From contig OZ252296.1 in assembly GCA_965250245.1 (NCBI GenBank), positions 1,550,001-1,614,000 on the forward strand: a stretch of 64,000 nucleotides of DNA. Reading direction: 5' to 3'. Both the position numbers and the translations under genes were made by a program. The notes beneath the pieces were generated by a model. It searched no databases. It saw only the letters and a list, made by a program, of their open reading frames with translations, and was not told the origin of the DNA. The DNA is from JABDIP01 sp965250245. Its GTDB lineage: Bacteria > Pseudomonadota > Alphaproteobacteria > DSM-16000 > Inquilinaceae. Below, one piece after another: positions 24,521-45,198 of this stretch (position 1 is the stretch's first letter; every line of letters begins with the position of its first letter).

Positions 24521-25183
24521 ATGCCCTTGGATGCCGCGACTGTCTTGAACGAATTGTGGGCCAACCCACTGGACTTTCTTCGCCACTTCCACCTCAGCAT
24601 CGCCGGTGGCGACAATACGGTTCCGTCGGGCGAGGCCACGTTCGTGTATTCCGACCTGAACAACACGGTGAGCGGCTTCACCACCGGACTCAGCGGCCTG
24701 GTCGGAAAGACCAAGGACCGGCCACAGATCCGGTTCACTCTGCGGCCCGGCCCCGCCAAGGAGGACCCGGACATCGGCGCCGACGAATTCAACGCCCACT
24801 ACGTCGCAATGAAACAGATCGACGATCAGCCGCAGACCACCCACTACGCGCTGCCGGATGACGGACCGGATTTGATGCTGACCTCGCAACTGAGCGGCTG
24901 CACGTTCGGCATTGGCAGCGCTGCGAACGGCGCGCGGCTCGTCTCCCACATTCAGCGTGGTGAAGGCTTCACGGCCGTCGACCAGCACGATGCCGTGACC
25001 GGGGGGCTGGTGCATGGAGTCGACAGGGTCTTCGAGCGCCAGAGCGATCGGACCTATGGTGATGCGCGCAATCGCGCCACGGTGATTGGCTTGCGAGCAA
25101 ACGGCGGGTGGAGATTCTATGCGCAGGTCTACAGGGGTGCCCTGTTCGGGAATGACCTTATCGAAGCAAGGCGTTTGTGCTGA
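24521..25183 (+). CDS. unknown protein with LSGC-type deamidase-like motif
   Basis: This 220-residue soluble protein has no signal peptide. It contains TSQLSGCTFGIG with T121 and C127, followed by H143 in VSHIQRG. A Thr six residues before the Cys in an LSGC motif, and a His 12-16 residues after it, is the active-site layout of Gln/Asn deamidase toxins such as BLF1 (T88, C94, H106) and CNF1 (C866, H881). The rest of the sequence is not recognised. The ATG at 24521 follows GGGAGGAG with about 7-nt spacing. The nearby orphan PAAR-like protein fits an effector role, but the motif is short and a chance match or a non-toxic thiol enzyme remains possible. Confidence 0.6.
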   Translation: MPLDAATVLNELWANPLDFLRHFHLSIAGGDNTVPSGEATFVYSDLNNTVSGFTTGLSGLVGKTKDRPQIRFTLRPGPAKEDPDIGADEFNAHYVAMKQIDDQPQTTHYALPDDGPDLMLTSQLSGCTFGIGSAANGARLVSHIQRGEGFTAVDQHDAVTGGLVHGVDRVFERQSDRTYGDARNRATVIGLRANGGWRFYAQVYRGALFGNDLIEARRLC

Positions 25184-25243
25184 CGCCACGGCTCCGGGAA
25201 TGGCTGTCGACGGGATGGAGCACGATGTTGCGCCAGGCGCGGC

Positions 25244-26065
25244 CTAGGACCGCGCCAATTCGTAGAGCGCCACGGCGGCGGCGTTGGAGACGTTGAGGCT
25301 GCCGATCGGCCCGGCGGTCGGCAGGCGGGCGAGGGCGTCGCAGGTATCGCGGGTCAGGCGGCGCAGGCCGGGGCCCTCGGCGCCGAGCACGATGGCGGTG
25401 CGGGAGGCGTCGCCGATGGCCGCCGGCAGGTCCTGATCCGCCTCCTCGGCCAGGCCGACGCAGCGCAGGCCGAGCTCCTTCAGCCGCTCCAGCGCCTGGG
25501 CCAGGTTGCGGACCCGCACGATGGGAACGTGCTCCACCGCGCCCGATGCGGATTTGGCCAGCGTTCCGGTGACCTCGGGCGTGTGCCGGTCGGTGACGAT
25601 CACGGCGAGCGCCCCGAAGGCCGCGGCGGAACGCAGGATGGCGCCGATATTGTGCGGGTCGGTCACGCGGTCCAGCACGATGACGGCGGCCCGGGAGCGG
25701 ACGGCGGCGGCACGGCCGACATCCTCCAGATCGGTCGGCGGCAGCGGGTCGGTGTCCAGCACCACGCCCTGATGCACCGTGCCGGAGGAAACCAGCTTGT
25801 CGAGCCGGCCGCGCGGCACCACCTCCGGCGCCGGCCGGTCCAGGCCCCGGGTGCGGGCGCGGTCGATCGCCGCGGCGATGCCCTGCAGCCCGGCATCGCT
25901 GACCCACAGCCGTCGGCACCGGCGCTCCGGATTGAGCCAGGCCTCGCGCACCGCATGCAGGCCGAACAGGCGCCGGTCCGGCCCGGGCGAGGATGCGCCC
26001 GGCCCGCGCGGCCGAGGCGGCTTGCGAACCTTGCCGGGGTCAAGTCTGCGATGGGGTCTGGGCAT
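25244..26065 (-). CDS. rlmB: 23S rRNA (guanosine-2'-O)-methyltransferase RlmB
   Basis: This protein of about 273 residues has a basic Pro/Arg-rich N-terminal extension (about residues 1-30), a substrate-binding domain starting at LFGLHAVREAW, and a C-terminal SpoU methyltransferase domain with DRVTDPHNIGAILRSA, VLGAEGPGLRRL and IGSLNVSNAAAVALYE. RlmB methylates the 2'-OH of a conserved guanosine (G2251 in E. coli) in the peptidyl-transferase P-loop. The ATG at 26065 is preferred; the upstream open frame reaches the tRNA promoter region and is not conserved-looking. It is divergent from tRNA-Tyr, a frequent arrangement in alphaproteobacteria. Confidence 0.93.
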   Translation of the reverse strand: MPRPHRRLDPGKVRKPPRPRGPGASSPGPDRRLFGLHAVREAWLNPERRCRRLWVSDAGLQGIAAAIDRARTRGLDRPAPEVVPRGRLDKLVSSGTVHQGVVLDTDPLPPTDLEDVGRAAAVRSRAAVIVLDRVTDPHNIGAILRSAAAFGALAVIVTDRHTPEVTGTLAKSASGAVEHVPIVRVRNLAQALERLKELGLRCVGLAEEADQDLPAAIGDASRTAIVLGAEGPGLRRLTRDTCDALARLPTAGPIGSLNVSNAAAVALYELARS

Positions 26066-26189
26066 CGGTTGTCCAGCAGCCTGTGCGATATGTCGGCGCG
26101 CCGTCGCCGCGAAGGGGCCGTTTATGCCGTCCCAGGGGCCGGGCTGCAACGGGGCCCATCCCGCGCGACGGCGGAACCGGGATAATCGG

Positions 26190-26219
26190 TTGACAACATG
26201 CGGCAAACATCATTACTTC
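26190..26219 (+). promoter_or_regulatory. promoter for tRNA-Tyr/tRNA-Gly/tuf
   Basis: A perfect -35 consensus TTGACA lies at 26190-26195, with a weak -10 candidate (TTACTT or TACTTC) 17-18 bp further on. It is about 60 bp upstream of tRNA-Tyr, as expected for a strong stable-RNA promoter that probably also drives tuf. Confidence 0.55.
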
Positions 26220-26255
26220 CCGCACGCCGTTCCGCCGGCCCCCAGCCGGCGGTTT

Positions 26256-26340
26256 GGAGGGGTGCCCGAGTGGTTAAAGGGGACGGGCTGTAAACCCGTT
26301 GGCTTAGCCTACGTTGGTTCGAATCCAACCCCCTCCACCA
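26256..26340 (+). tRNA. tRNA-Tyr (anticodon GTA)
   Basis: This is an 85-nt class II tRNA with a long variable arm and encoded CCA. The acceptor arms GGAGGGG and CCCCTCC pair perfectly; the anticodon loop CTGTAAA gives GTA (tyrosine); the T-arm reads TTGGTTCGAATCCAA. Confidence 0.98.
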
Positions 26341-26381
26341 TTTCCAGGGTCCGGCCGATGGCGACACGGTCGTCGATCTGG

Positions 26382-26455
<74 letters not shown>

Positions 26456-26529
26456 TTCGGACGGGCCCAGGCGGGCGGCGCTGTCTTTTGGGATCCTATT
26501 GAGTAGTCGGCCGACGGGAATCACACAAT

Positions 26530-27720
<1,191 letters not shown>

Positions 27721-27729
27721 GCGCGGGCC

Positions 27730-27758
27730 GGAGCCGGCGGAGAAATCGCGCCGGCTCC
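27730..27758 (+). terminator. hairpin after tuf
   Basis: A perfect 10-bp stem (GGAGCCGGCG at 27730-27739, CGCCGGCTCC at 27749-27758) with a 9-nt loop lies 10 bp after the tuf stop. The following TCGTCCCT is only weakly T-rich. Confidence 0.7.
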
Positions 27759-27763
27759 TCGTC

Positions 27764-27883
27764 CCTCGACAGGCTCAGGATGAGGAGCACTGGAAGGCCT
27801 GATCTGGCGTAACGGGGTCGACGGCATTTGCCGGGTGCGGACGGGCCGGAATCAACGGACTCCTCATGCTGAGCTTGTCGATG
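27764..27883. repeat. pair of inverted REP-like palindromic elements
   Basis: CCTCGACAGGCTCAGGATGAGG (27764-27785, given here in two joined parts of one 22-bp unit) has an imperfect inverted copy at 27862-27883. The unit resembles the short dispersed REP-like repeats (CCTTCGACAAGCTCAGG type) found in many alphaproteobacterial intergenic regions. No gene lies between the copies. Confidence 0.7.
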
Positions 27884-27998
27884 CATGCCTGTTGCAAGTT
27901 GGGGCGGAACTCGTTACAACCCCGGACCGTTTCAAATCGATTGCGGTCGTTTGCGCCCGGGGCTTGGTGCCGGATCAGGTTCCATGACCGGACGATGG

Positions 27999-28074
27999 AG
28001 GAGTGTAGCTCAATTGGCAGAGCACCGGTCTCCAAAACCGGGGGTTGTGGGTTCGAGTCCCTCCACTCCTGCCA
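27999..28074 (+). tRNA. tRNA-Trp (anticodon CCA)
   Basis: This is a 76-nt cloverleaf with acceptor AGGAGTG pairing with CACTCCT, anticodon loop CTCCAAA (CCA, tryptophan) and an encoded CCA end. It lies 62 bp before secE, the conserved tRNA-Trp/secE/nusG order. Confidence 0.98.
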
Positions 28075-28136
28075 CCCTTGCGGATGACGCATCGTATTAG
28101 GGCCTTGAAGGGCCAAGAGCAGACTTAAACCGAACC

Positions 28137-28334
28137 ATGGCAAAGACGAACCCGCTGCAGTTCTTCCGGCAGGTCAACCAGGAGCGCCAGAAGGTGACCT
28201 GGCCGACCCGCAAGGAAACGACGGTGACCACCATCATGGTGTTCATCTTCGTGGCCATCATGTCGGTGTTCTTCCTGCTGGTCGATCAGGCCGCCTCTTG
28301 GCTGGTGCGCGCCATCATCGGGCTCGGGGGCTGA
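28137..28334 (+). CDS. secE: preprotein translocase subunit SecE
   Basis: This 65-residue protein is the single-helix SecE form. It has the conserved amphipathic segment (QERQKVTWPTRKET, about residues 15-28) and one transmembrane helix (about 33-56). It clamps SecY, which is encoded at 54907. It precedes nusG by 4 bp, the near-universal secE-nusG pair. Confidence 0.97.
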   Translation: MAKTNPLQFFRQVNQERQKVTWPTRKETTVTTIMVFIFVAIMSVFFLLVDQAASWLVRAIIGLGG

Positions 28335-28338
28335 GGCC

Positions 28339-28869
28339 ATGACGATGCGCTGGTACGTGGTCCACGTCTATTCGGGCTTCGAGAAGCGGGTCGCGGAGTC
28401 GATCCGCGAGCAGGCCGACCAGAAGGGCATCGGCGAGTTCATCGAGGACGTCTCGGTGCCGACCGAGGAGGTCGTGGAAATGCGCCGGGGCCAGAAGGTC
28501 AACGCCGAGCGCAAGTTCTTCCCCGGCTACGTGCTGGTCAAGATGGACCTGACCGACGAGGCCTGGCAGCTGGTCAAGAACACGCCGAAGGTGACCGGTT
28601 TCCTGGGCGCCCGCGGCAAGCCGACGCCGATCTCCGACGCCGAGGCCGACCGCATCGTCAAGCAGGTCCAGGAAGGCATCGAGCGGCCGAAGCCGTCGAT
28701 CACCTTCGAGATCGGCGAGCAGGTGCGGGTCTGCGACGGCCCGTTCACCTCGTTCAACGGGCTGGTGGAAGAGGTCGACGAGGAGCGGGCGCGGCTCAAG
28801 GTCGCGGTGTCGATCTTCGGCCGGGCGACGCCGGTCGAACTGGAATACGGCCAGGTCGAGAAGACCTGA
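28339..28869 (+). CDS. nusG: transcription termination/antitermination factor NusG
   Basis: This 176-residue factor has an N-terminal RNA-polymerase-binding domain (WYVVHVYSGFEKRV; FFPGYVLVKM) and a C-terminal KOW domain (from about residue 125, GEQVRVCDGPF). It couples RNA polymerase to Rho or the leading ribosome. It is probably co-transcribed with secE. Confidence 0.98.
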   Translation: MTMRWYVVHVYSGFEKRVAESIREQADQKGIGEFIEDVSVPTEEVVEMRRGQKVNAERKFFPGYVLVKMDLTDEAWQLVKNTPKVTGFLGARGKPTPISDAEADRIVKQVQEGIERPKPSITFEIGEQVRVCDGPFTSFNGLVEEVDEERARLKVAVSIFGRATPVELEYGQVEKT

Positions 28870-28987
28870 GGTCGGAACGCGGCGGAGACGCCGCAACATT
28901 GCGCGGGAGACTGGCCCGAAAGTCCAAGGGCGGTCGTACCGCGCGTCCCGGCGCCCCGAGGGGCGCATGATTGTGAGGGATTAGGGA

Positions 28988-29416
28988 ATGGCAAAGAAGG
29001 TTGTCGGCCTGATCAAGCTGGAGGTGCCAGCCGGCGCGGCCAATCCGTCGCCGCCGATCGGGCCCGCGCTGGGCCAGCGCGGCTTGAACATCATGGAGTT
29101 CTGCAAGGCGTTCAACGCCCAGACGCAGAACCTGGAGAAGGGGATGCCGATCCCGGTGGTGATCACCGCCTATGCCGATCGGTCGTTCACCTTCATCACC
29201 AAGACCCCGCCCGCCAGCTTCTTCCTGAAGAAGGCGGCGAAGCTGAAGAAGGGCGGGTCCGAGCCAGGCCGCGCCCCGGCCGGCCGGGTCACCATGGCGC
29301 AGTGCCGCGAGATCGCCGAGGCCAAGATGGCCGACCTGAACGCCAACGACATCGACGCCGCGGCGGAGATGATCAAGGGTTCGGCCCGGTCCATGGGCCT
29401 GGAAGTGGTGGAGTAG
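28988..29416 (+). CDS. rplK: 50S ribosomal protein L11
   Basis: This 142-residue protein is full-length L11, with the Pro-rich N-terminal domain (NPSPPIGPALGQRG) that regulates the GTPase centre and the C-terminal RNA-binding domain. The 118-bp gap after nusG holds a perfect GC-rich hairpin (GCGCCCC/GGGGCGC, 28951-28966), possibly an L11/L1 control or processing site. rplA follows after 4 bp. Confidence 0.98.
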   Translation: MAKKVVGLIKLEVPAGAANPSPPIGPALGQRGLNIMEFCKAFNAQTQNLEKGMPIPVVITAYADRSFTFITKTPPASFFLKKAAKLKKGGSEPGRAPAGRVTMAQCREIAEAKMADLNANDIDAAAEMIKGSARSMGLEVVE

Positions 29417-29420
29417 GGCC

Positions 29421-30131
29421 ATGGCACGCACGTCCAAGCGATTCAAGACGGTGCGCGACGGGATCGACCCGACCCAGACGCACGATCTCGACGAGGCGGT
29501 CAAGCTGCTGAAGGAGCGCGCCACCGCCAAGTTCGACGAGACCATCGAGATCGCCATGAACCTGGGCATCGACCCGCGCCATGCCGACCAGATGGTCCGC
29601 GGCGTGGTGCAGCTGCCCAGCGGCACCGGCAAGTCGGTGCGCATCGCGGTCTTCGCCAAGGGCGACAAGGCCGAGGAGGCCAAAGCCGCCGGCGCCGACA
29701 TCGTCGGGGCGGAGGATCTGGCCAAGGAGATCCAGGACGGCCGCATCGATTTCGATCGCTGCATCGCGACGCCGGACATGATGGCGGTGGTCGGCCGACT
29801 GGGCCGGGTGCTGGGTCCGCGCGGCCTGATGCCGAACCCGAAGCTGGGCACCGTGACGCCGGACGTGACCGCGGCGGTCAGCGCGGCCAAGGCCGGCTCG
29901 GTAGAGTTCCGGGCCGAGAAGGCCGGGATCGTCCATGCCGGGATCGGCAAGGCGAGCTTCAGCGAAGAGGCCATCGCGGCCAATGTGAAGGCCTTCGTCG
30001 ATGCGATCCTCAAGGCCAAGCCGAGCGGTGCCAAGGGCACCTATCTGGAGAAGGCGGCGATCACCTCGACCATGGGGCCGAGCGTGAAGCTGGATGTGGG
30101 CAAGCTGTCGGCGGACGCCGGCGGCGCATAA
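29421..30131 (+). CDS. rplA: 50S ribosomal protein L1
   Basis: This 236-residue L1 has the conserved GPRGLMPNPKLGTVT segment near residue 133. L1 binds the mobile stalk of 23S rRNA and in many bacteria represses its own operon. The ribosome site lies inside the end of rplK, so the two are translationally coupled. The length is standard. Confidence 0.98.
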   Translation: MARTSKRFKTVRDGIDPTQTHDLDEAVKLLKERATAKFDETIEIAMNLGIDPRHADQMVRGVVQLPSGTGKSVRIAVFAKGDKAEEAKAAGADIVGAEDLAKEIQDGRIDFDRCIATPDMMAVVGRLGRVLGPRGLMPNPKLGTVTPDVTAAVSAAKAGSVEFRAEKAGIVHAGIGKASFSEEAIAANVKAFVDAILKAKPSGAKGTYLEKAAITSTMGPSVKLDVGKLSADAGGA

Positions 30132-30427
30132 GGGATCGGGACGCCGGCGGCCGGATCATGGCGATCCGGCGGCCGGTCGACCGTGGGCGGGGCGACCCGC
30201 CCGACCTGTCCGAGACTGCAGGGGCCGGAGGTCCGGCGTAATCATCCTGCATAGACGGGAGTGATGGTTTGAGGATCCGGCATGCGAGTGCCGGCAACCG
30301 AGGACTCGAACTTCTGGGACAGGACGAGGCGAACCGACCGGTCGGCAAGAAGCGGACAGGCGGTTCGGTGTGCAAACCGGTCCGGCGACCCCTGAGGGGA
30401 ACCGGGCCATTGTGACGGAGGCGATCC
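30132..30427 (+). promoter_or_regulatory. rplJ (L10) leader region, 296 nt
   Basis: No gene lies between rplA and rplJ. The region contains several short stems, including CCCC/GGGG at 30389-30399 and a palindromic CGACCGGTCG. A leader of this size before rplJ is where the L10-L7/L12 complex binds its own mRNA in many bacteria, and a promoter is also likely here. I infer this from position; I did not confirm the kink-turn motif. Confidence 0.55.
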
Positions 30428-30946
30428 GTGGAGCGTGCACAGAAGGAGGCGAAAGTCGCCGAGATGCATGAATCCTTCCAGGGTGCCGAGATGATGGTGA
30501 TCACCCATCAGAGCGGCTTGACGGTCGAAGAGTCGACCGACCTGCGACGGAAGATGCGTGCGGCGGGTGCAACCTTTCGCGTGACCAAGAACCGGCTCGC
30601 CCGGATCGCCCTGAAGGGAACCAAGTTCGAGAACCTGGACGGCCTGTTCACCGGGCCGACCGCCGTGGCCTTCAGCGAAGACCCGGTGGCGGCGGCCAAG
30701 GTAGCCGTCGACTACGCCAAGTCGAACGACAAGCTGACCATCATCGGTGGTGGGCTCGGCGAAAAGGAACTCGATCAGACGGGCGTCGAAGCCCTGGCCA
30801 AGCTGCCCTCGCTCGATGAGCTCAGGGCCAAGATCGTCGGCATGATCAGCACGCCGGCGACCCGGATTGCCGGCGTGCTGCAGGCGCCCGGCGGTCAGCT
30901 GGCCCGGGTGGTCAATGCCTATTCCCAGAAGGGCGATGCGGCGTAG
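30428..30946 (+). CDS. rplJ: 50S ribosomal protein L10
   Basis: This 172-residue L10 anchors the L7/L12 stalk. The N-terminal rRNA-binding domain (about residues 1-135) has the typical VTKNRLARIAL, and the C-terminal helix (about 140-172) carries L7/L12 dimer sites. The start is a GTG (30428) with GGAGG 6 nt upstream. rplL follows after 49 bp. Confidence 0.97.
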   Translation: MERAQKEAKVAEMHESFQGAEMMVITHQSGLTVEESTDLRRKMRAAGATFRVTKNRLARIALKGTKFENLDGLFTGPTAVAFSEDPVAAAKVAVDYAKSNDKLTIIGGGLGEKELDQTGVEALAKLPSLDELRAKIVGMISTPATRIAGVLQAPGGQLARVVNAYSQKGDAA

Positions 30947-30995
30947 CGCCGTTCGTTTTCGAAGATCCAAGAGTTCGAGTCAGGAGTAGAAAGAC

Positions 30996-31379
30996 ATGGC
31001 TGATTTGCAGAAGCTCGTCGACGATCTGTCGAGCTTGACGGTTCTTGAGGCAGCCGAGCTGTCCAAGATGCTGGAAGAGAAGTGGGGCGTTTCCGCCGCG
31101 GCCCCAGTCGCGGTGGCCGGCGTCGCGGCCGGCGGTGCGGCCGATGCCGCCGCCCCGGCCGAGGAGAAGGATGAGTTCGACGTCATCCTGGCCGCGATCG
31201 GCGACAAGAAGATCAACGTGATCAAGGAAGTGCGCGCGATCACCGGCCTTGGCCTGAAGGAAGCCAAGGACCTGGTGGAGGGCGCACCGAAGCCGGTGAA
31301 GGAAGCGGTGAACAAGGAAGAAGCAGACAAACTGAAAAAACAACTTGAAGAAGCGGGCGCTACGGTAGAAGTTAAGTAA
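30996..31379 (+). CDS. rplL: 50S ribosomal protein L7/L12
   Basis: This 127-residue stalk protein has the N-terminal dimerisation helices, an Ala-rich hinge (about residues 35-55, VAGVAAGGAADAAAPA) and the factor-binding C-terminal domain (GLKEAKDLVEGAPKPVK). It binds elongation factors encoded in the same window. A strong hairpin follows before rpoB. Confidence 0.98.
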   Translation: MADLQKLVDDLSSLTVLEAAELSKMLEEKWGVSAAAPVAVAGVAAGGAADAAAPAEEKDEFDVILAAIGDKKINVIKEVRAITGLGLKEAKDLVEGAPKPVKEAVNKEEADKLKKQLEEAGATVEVK

Positions 31380-31420
31380 GACCGCGTGCCACAGTTTGTA
31401 CTGAACATATCGTCGCCTGA

Positions 31421-31463
31421 CGGCGGCCAGCCGAATCGGCTGGCCGCCGAAAGGTGTTTTTTG
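31421..31463 (+). terminator. strong hairpin between rplL and rpoB (partial terminator)
   Basis: A perfect 14-bp inverted repeat (31421-31434 and 31436-31449, centred on GAATC) is followed by AAAGGTGTTTTTTG with six T residues. It lies 41 bp after rplL and 120 bp before rpoB, the place where enterobacteria have an attenuator that keeps L7/L12 above RNA polymerase. Partial termination is inferred. Confidence 0.8.
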
Positions 31464-31583
31464 CGTGAGTGGGGCCGACCGCTCCTCTCGCGCCACGACT
31501 GCGCAGCGCCGACGCGGGTGCTGCGGGGTTCGACGCGTCCGATTGTCCGGGCGCCGATGTCGTCATTTTGCTGAGGGGCTTCG

Positions 31584-35756
<4,173 letters not shown>

Positions 35757-35839
35757 TCGAAGTGAATGCGTGAGCGGGCGGCGGCCAGGCCGCCCGACCC
35801 GGCGCCCAGCGCCGCCAAGGATTTTACAGGAGTCGGTGC

Positions 35840-40216
<4,377 letters not shown>

Positions 40217-40247
40217 CGAGCGCCTTTCAGCGCGGTAGAAACGGGAA

Positions 40248-40278
40248 GGGGTCGCCCGCGTGGCGGCCCCTTTCTCTT
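40248..40278 (+). terminator. rho-independent terminator after rpoC
   Basis: A 9-bp stem with one G-T pair (GGGGTCGCC at 40248-40256, GGCGGCCCC at 40262-40270) and a 5-nt loop is followed by TTTCTCTT. It lies 31 bp after the rpoC stop and closes the rplKAJL-rpoBC unit. Confidence 0.88.
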
Positions 40279-40360
40279 GGTGGGCAAAGGCCGCGGAATC
40301 CGGGGCAGCAGGCATGTCGATAGCGCATTTCTGGGGTGCCGAAATTTTCGAACCCGGCGC

Positions 40361-40389
40361 TTGACGCCGGCAGGGCCCGTCCGTATATT
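40361..40389 (+). promoter_or_regulatory. strong promoter of the str operon
   Basis: TTGACG (40361-40366) and TATATT (40384-40389) are separated by exactly 17 bp, each one base from consensus. This is the best sigma-70-type match in the window and gives a leader of about 235 nt before rpsL. Confidence 0.8.
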
Positions 40390-40498
40390 CCGCGCGCCTT
40401 GACGGGAGCTGGCCGTAGGTCGCGAGCCTAGACGCTGATCTCGTTGACGGACTGACTTAGAGAGCGACGGACGGCGACGTCCGAACGCCCCGAAAAAG

Positions 40499-40610
40499 AA
40501 GCCCCACCCAATCGCGTGAGCGTTCGCGGTGACGGGCTTTTGCTTCGTGAAGAGCAAAGTCACTCCTTCGACGACCGGCGCTGCATCGTGCAATGCCGGT
40601 TTTGCTGTTT
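40499..40610 (+). promoter_or_regulatory. structured leader of rpsL with two hairpins
   Basis: AAGCCC (40499-40504) can pair with GGGCTT (40534-40539), and ACCGGC (40574-40579) with GCCGGT (40595-40600) around a nested TGCA/TGCA stem, followed by TTTGCTGTTT. The second resembles a terminator just 32 bp before the rpsL start, so attenuation or ribosomal-protein feedback is possible. This is inference. Confidence 0.45.
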
Positions 40611-40631
40611 GTGCTGTTGAAAAGGTCCGAG

Positions 40632-41003
40632 ATGCCGACGATCAACCAGTTGATTCGCAACCCGCGCAAGCCGGAGCGGGCGCGCAACAAGGTGCCTGCG
40701 CTGGAAGCGTGTCCGCAGAAGCGCGGCGTGTGCACGCGCGTCTACACGACCACGCCGAAGAAGCCGAACTCGGCACTGCGCAAGGTAGCGCGCGTGCGCC
40801 TGACCAACGGCTTCGAGGTGACCAGCTACATCCCGGGCGAAGGCCACAATCTGCAGGAACACTCCGTCGTGATGATCCGCGGCGGCCGTGTGAAGGACCT
40901 GCCGGGCGTTCGCTACCACATCATCCGCGGCACCCTCGACACCCAGGGCGTCAAGGATCGTCGCCAGCGCCGTTCGAAATACGGCGCCAAGCGGCCAAAG
41001 TAA
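40632..41003 (+). CDS. rpsL: 30S ribosomal protein S12
   Basis: This 123-residue decoding-centre protein has the conserved TPKKPNSALRKVARV (Lys43 region) and GRVKDLPGVRYHIIRG (Lys88 region). Both lysines are wild-type, so no streptomycin-resistance change is seen. The ATG at 40632 gives the standard MPTINQL start; the upstream open frame is leader. rpsG follows after 12 bp. Confidence 0.99.
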   Translation: MPTINQLIRNPRKPERARNKVPALEACPQKRGVCTRVYTTTPKKPNSALRKVARVRLTNGFEVTSYIPGEGHNLQEHSVVMIRGGRVKDLPGVRYHIIRGTLDTQGVKDRRQRRSKYGAKRPK

Positions 41004-41015
41004 GGGGACGTCGCC

Positions 41016-41486
41016 ATGTCACGCCGTCACCGCGCGGAGAAGCGCGAGATCCTGCCGGACCCGAAGTTCGGCGATATCGTGCTCAACAAGTTCATGAACA
41101 ACCTGATGATCGACGGCAAGAAGTCGGTCGCCGAACAGATCGTCTACGGCGCGCTCGACCGTGTGGAGCAGCGCGCCAAGGCCGACCCGGTCGTTACGTT
41201 CCATGAGGCACTCAGCAACGTGAAGCCGCAGGTTGAGGTGCGCTCCCGCCGGGTCGGCGGTGCCACCTATCAGGTGCCGGTCGAGGTCCGCCCGGACCGC
41301 GCTCAGGCCCTGGCCTTCCGCTGGCTGATCGCCGCCGCGCGCAAGCGGTCTGAAAACACCATGGTCGACCGGCTGTCGAACGAGCTGCTGGACGCCGCCA
41401 ATCAGCGCGGCGCGGCGGTGAAGAAACGCGAAGACACCCACCGAATGGCCGAGGCCAACAAGGCGTTCTCGCACTACCGCTGGTAG
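41016..41486 (+). CDS. rpsG: 30S ribosomal protein S7
   Basis: This 156-residue S7 nucleates the 30S head. It has the conserved FMNNLMIDGKKSVAE and RRVGGATYQVPVEV segments. The length is standard. It lies between rpsL and fusA in the str operon, where it may act as feedback regulator as in E. coli. Confidence 0.99.
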   Translation: MSRRHRAEKREILPDPKFGDIVLNKFMNNLMIDGKKSVAEQIVYGALDRVEQRAKADPVVTFHEALSNVKPQVEVRSRRVGGATYQVPVEVRPDRAQALAFRWLIAAARKRSENTMVDRLSNELLDAANQRGAAVKKREDTHRMAEANKAFSHYRW

Positions 41487-41519
41487 TCGCGATCGCCCGG
41501 ATTGGAAGAGAGCTTCGTC

Positions 41520-43598
<2,079 letters not shown>

Positions 43599-43649
43599 GC
43601 GGCTTGACGGAGCGGACCACACAGAATCGAGAGACGGAGACCCAACACC

Positions 43650-44840
<1,191 letters not shown>

Positions 44841-44878
44841 AAGCGGACGTTCGCGAAGCCAGGACACGGATCAAGACG

Positions 44879-45187
44879 ATGGACAGCCAGAACATCCGCA
44901 TACGCCTGAAGGCGTTCGATCACCGCGTGCTCGACCAATCGACCGGCGAGATCGTCGCGACGGCCAAGCGGACCGGTGCGCAGGTGCGGGGCCCGATCCC
45001 GCTGCCGACCCGTATCGAGCGCTTCACGGTGCTGCGCTCGCCGCACATCGACAAGAAGTCGCGTGAGCAGTTCGAGATCCGCACCCATAAGCGGCTGCTG
45101 GACATCGTCGATCCGACCCCGCAGACCGTCGACGCTCTGATGAAGCTCGACCTGGCCTCCGGTGTCGACGTCGAGATCAAGCTCTAG
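44879..45187 (+). CDS. rpsJ: 30S ribosomal protein S10
   Basis: This 102-residue S10 has the conserved IRIRLKAFDHRVLDQS start and the loop GPIPLPTRIERFTVLRSPH. It joins the 30S head and also acts in NusB-dependent antitermination. It heads the S10 operon, which follows tuf with only 38 bp, so str and S10 operons are probably read together. Confidence 0.98.
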   Translation: MDSQNIRIRLKAFDHRVLDQSTGEIVATAKRTGAQVRGPIPLPTRIERFTVLRSPHIDKKSREQFEIRTHKRLLDIVDPTPQTVDALMKLDLASGVDVEIKL

Positions 45188-45198
45188 GGACAGGGACG

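Noticed and set aside
27866..28100. Short plus-strand frames across tRNA-Trp (for example one reading SIGRAPVSKTGGCGFES)
   Set aside because: They are translations of the tRNA itself and have no ribosome site.
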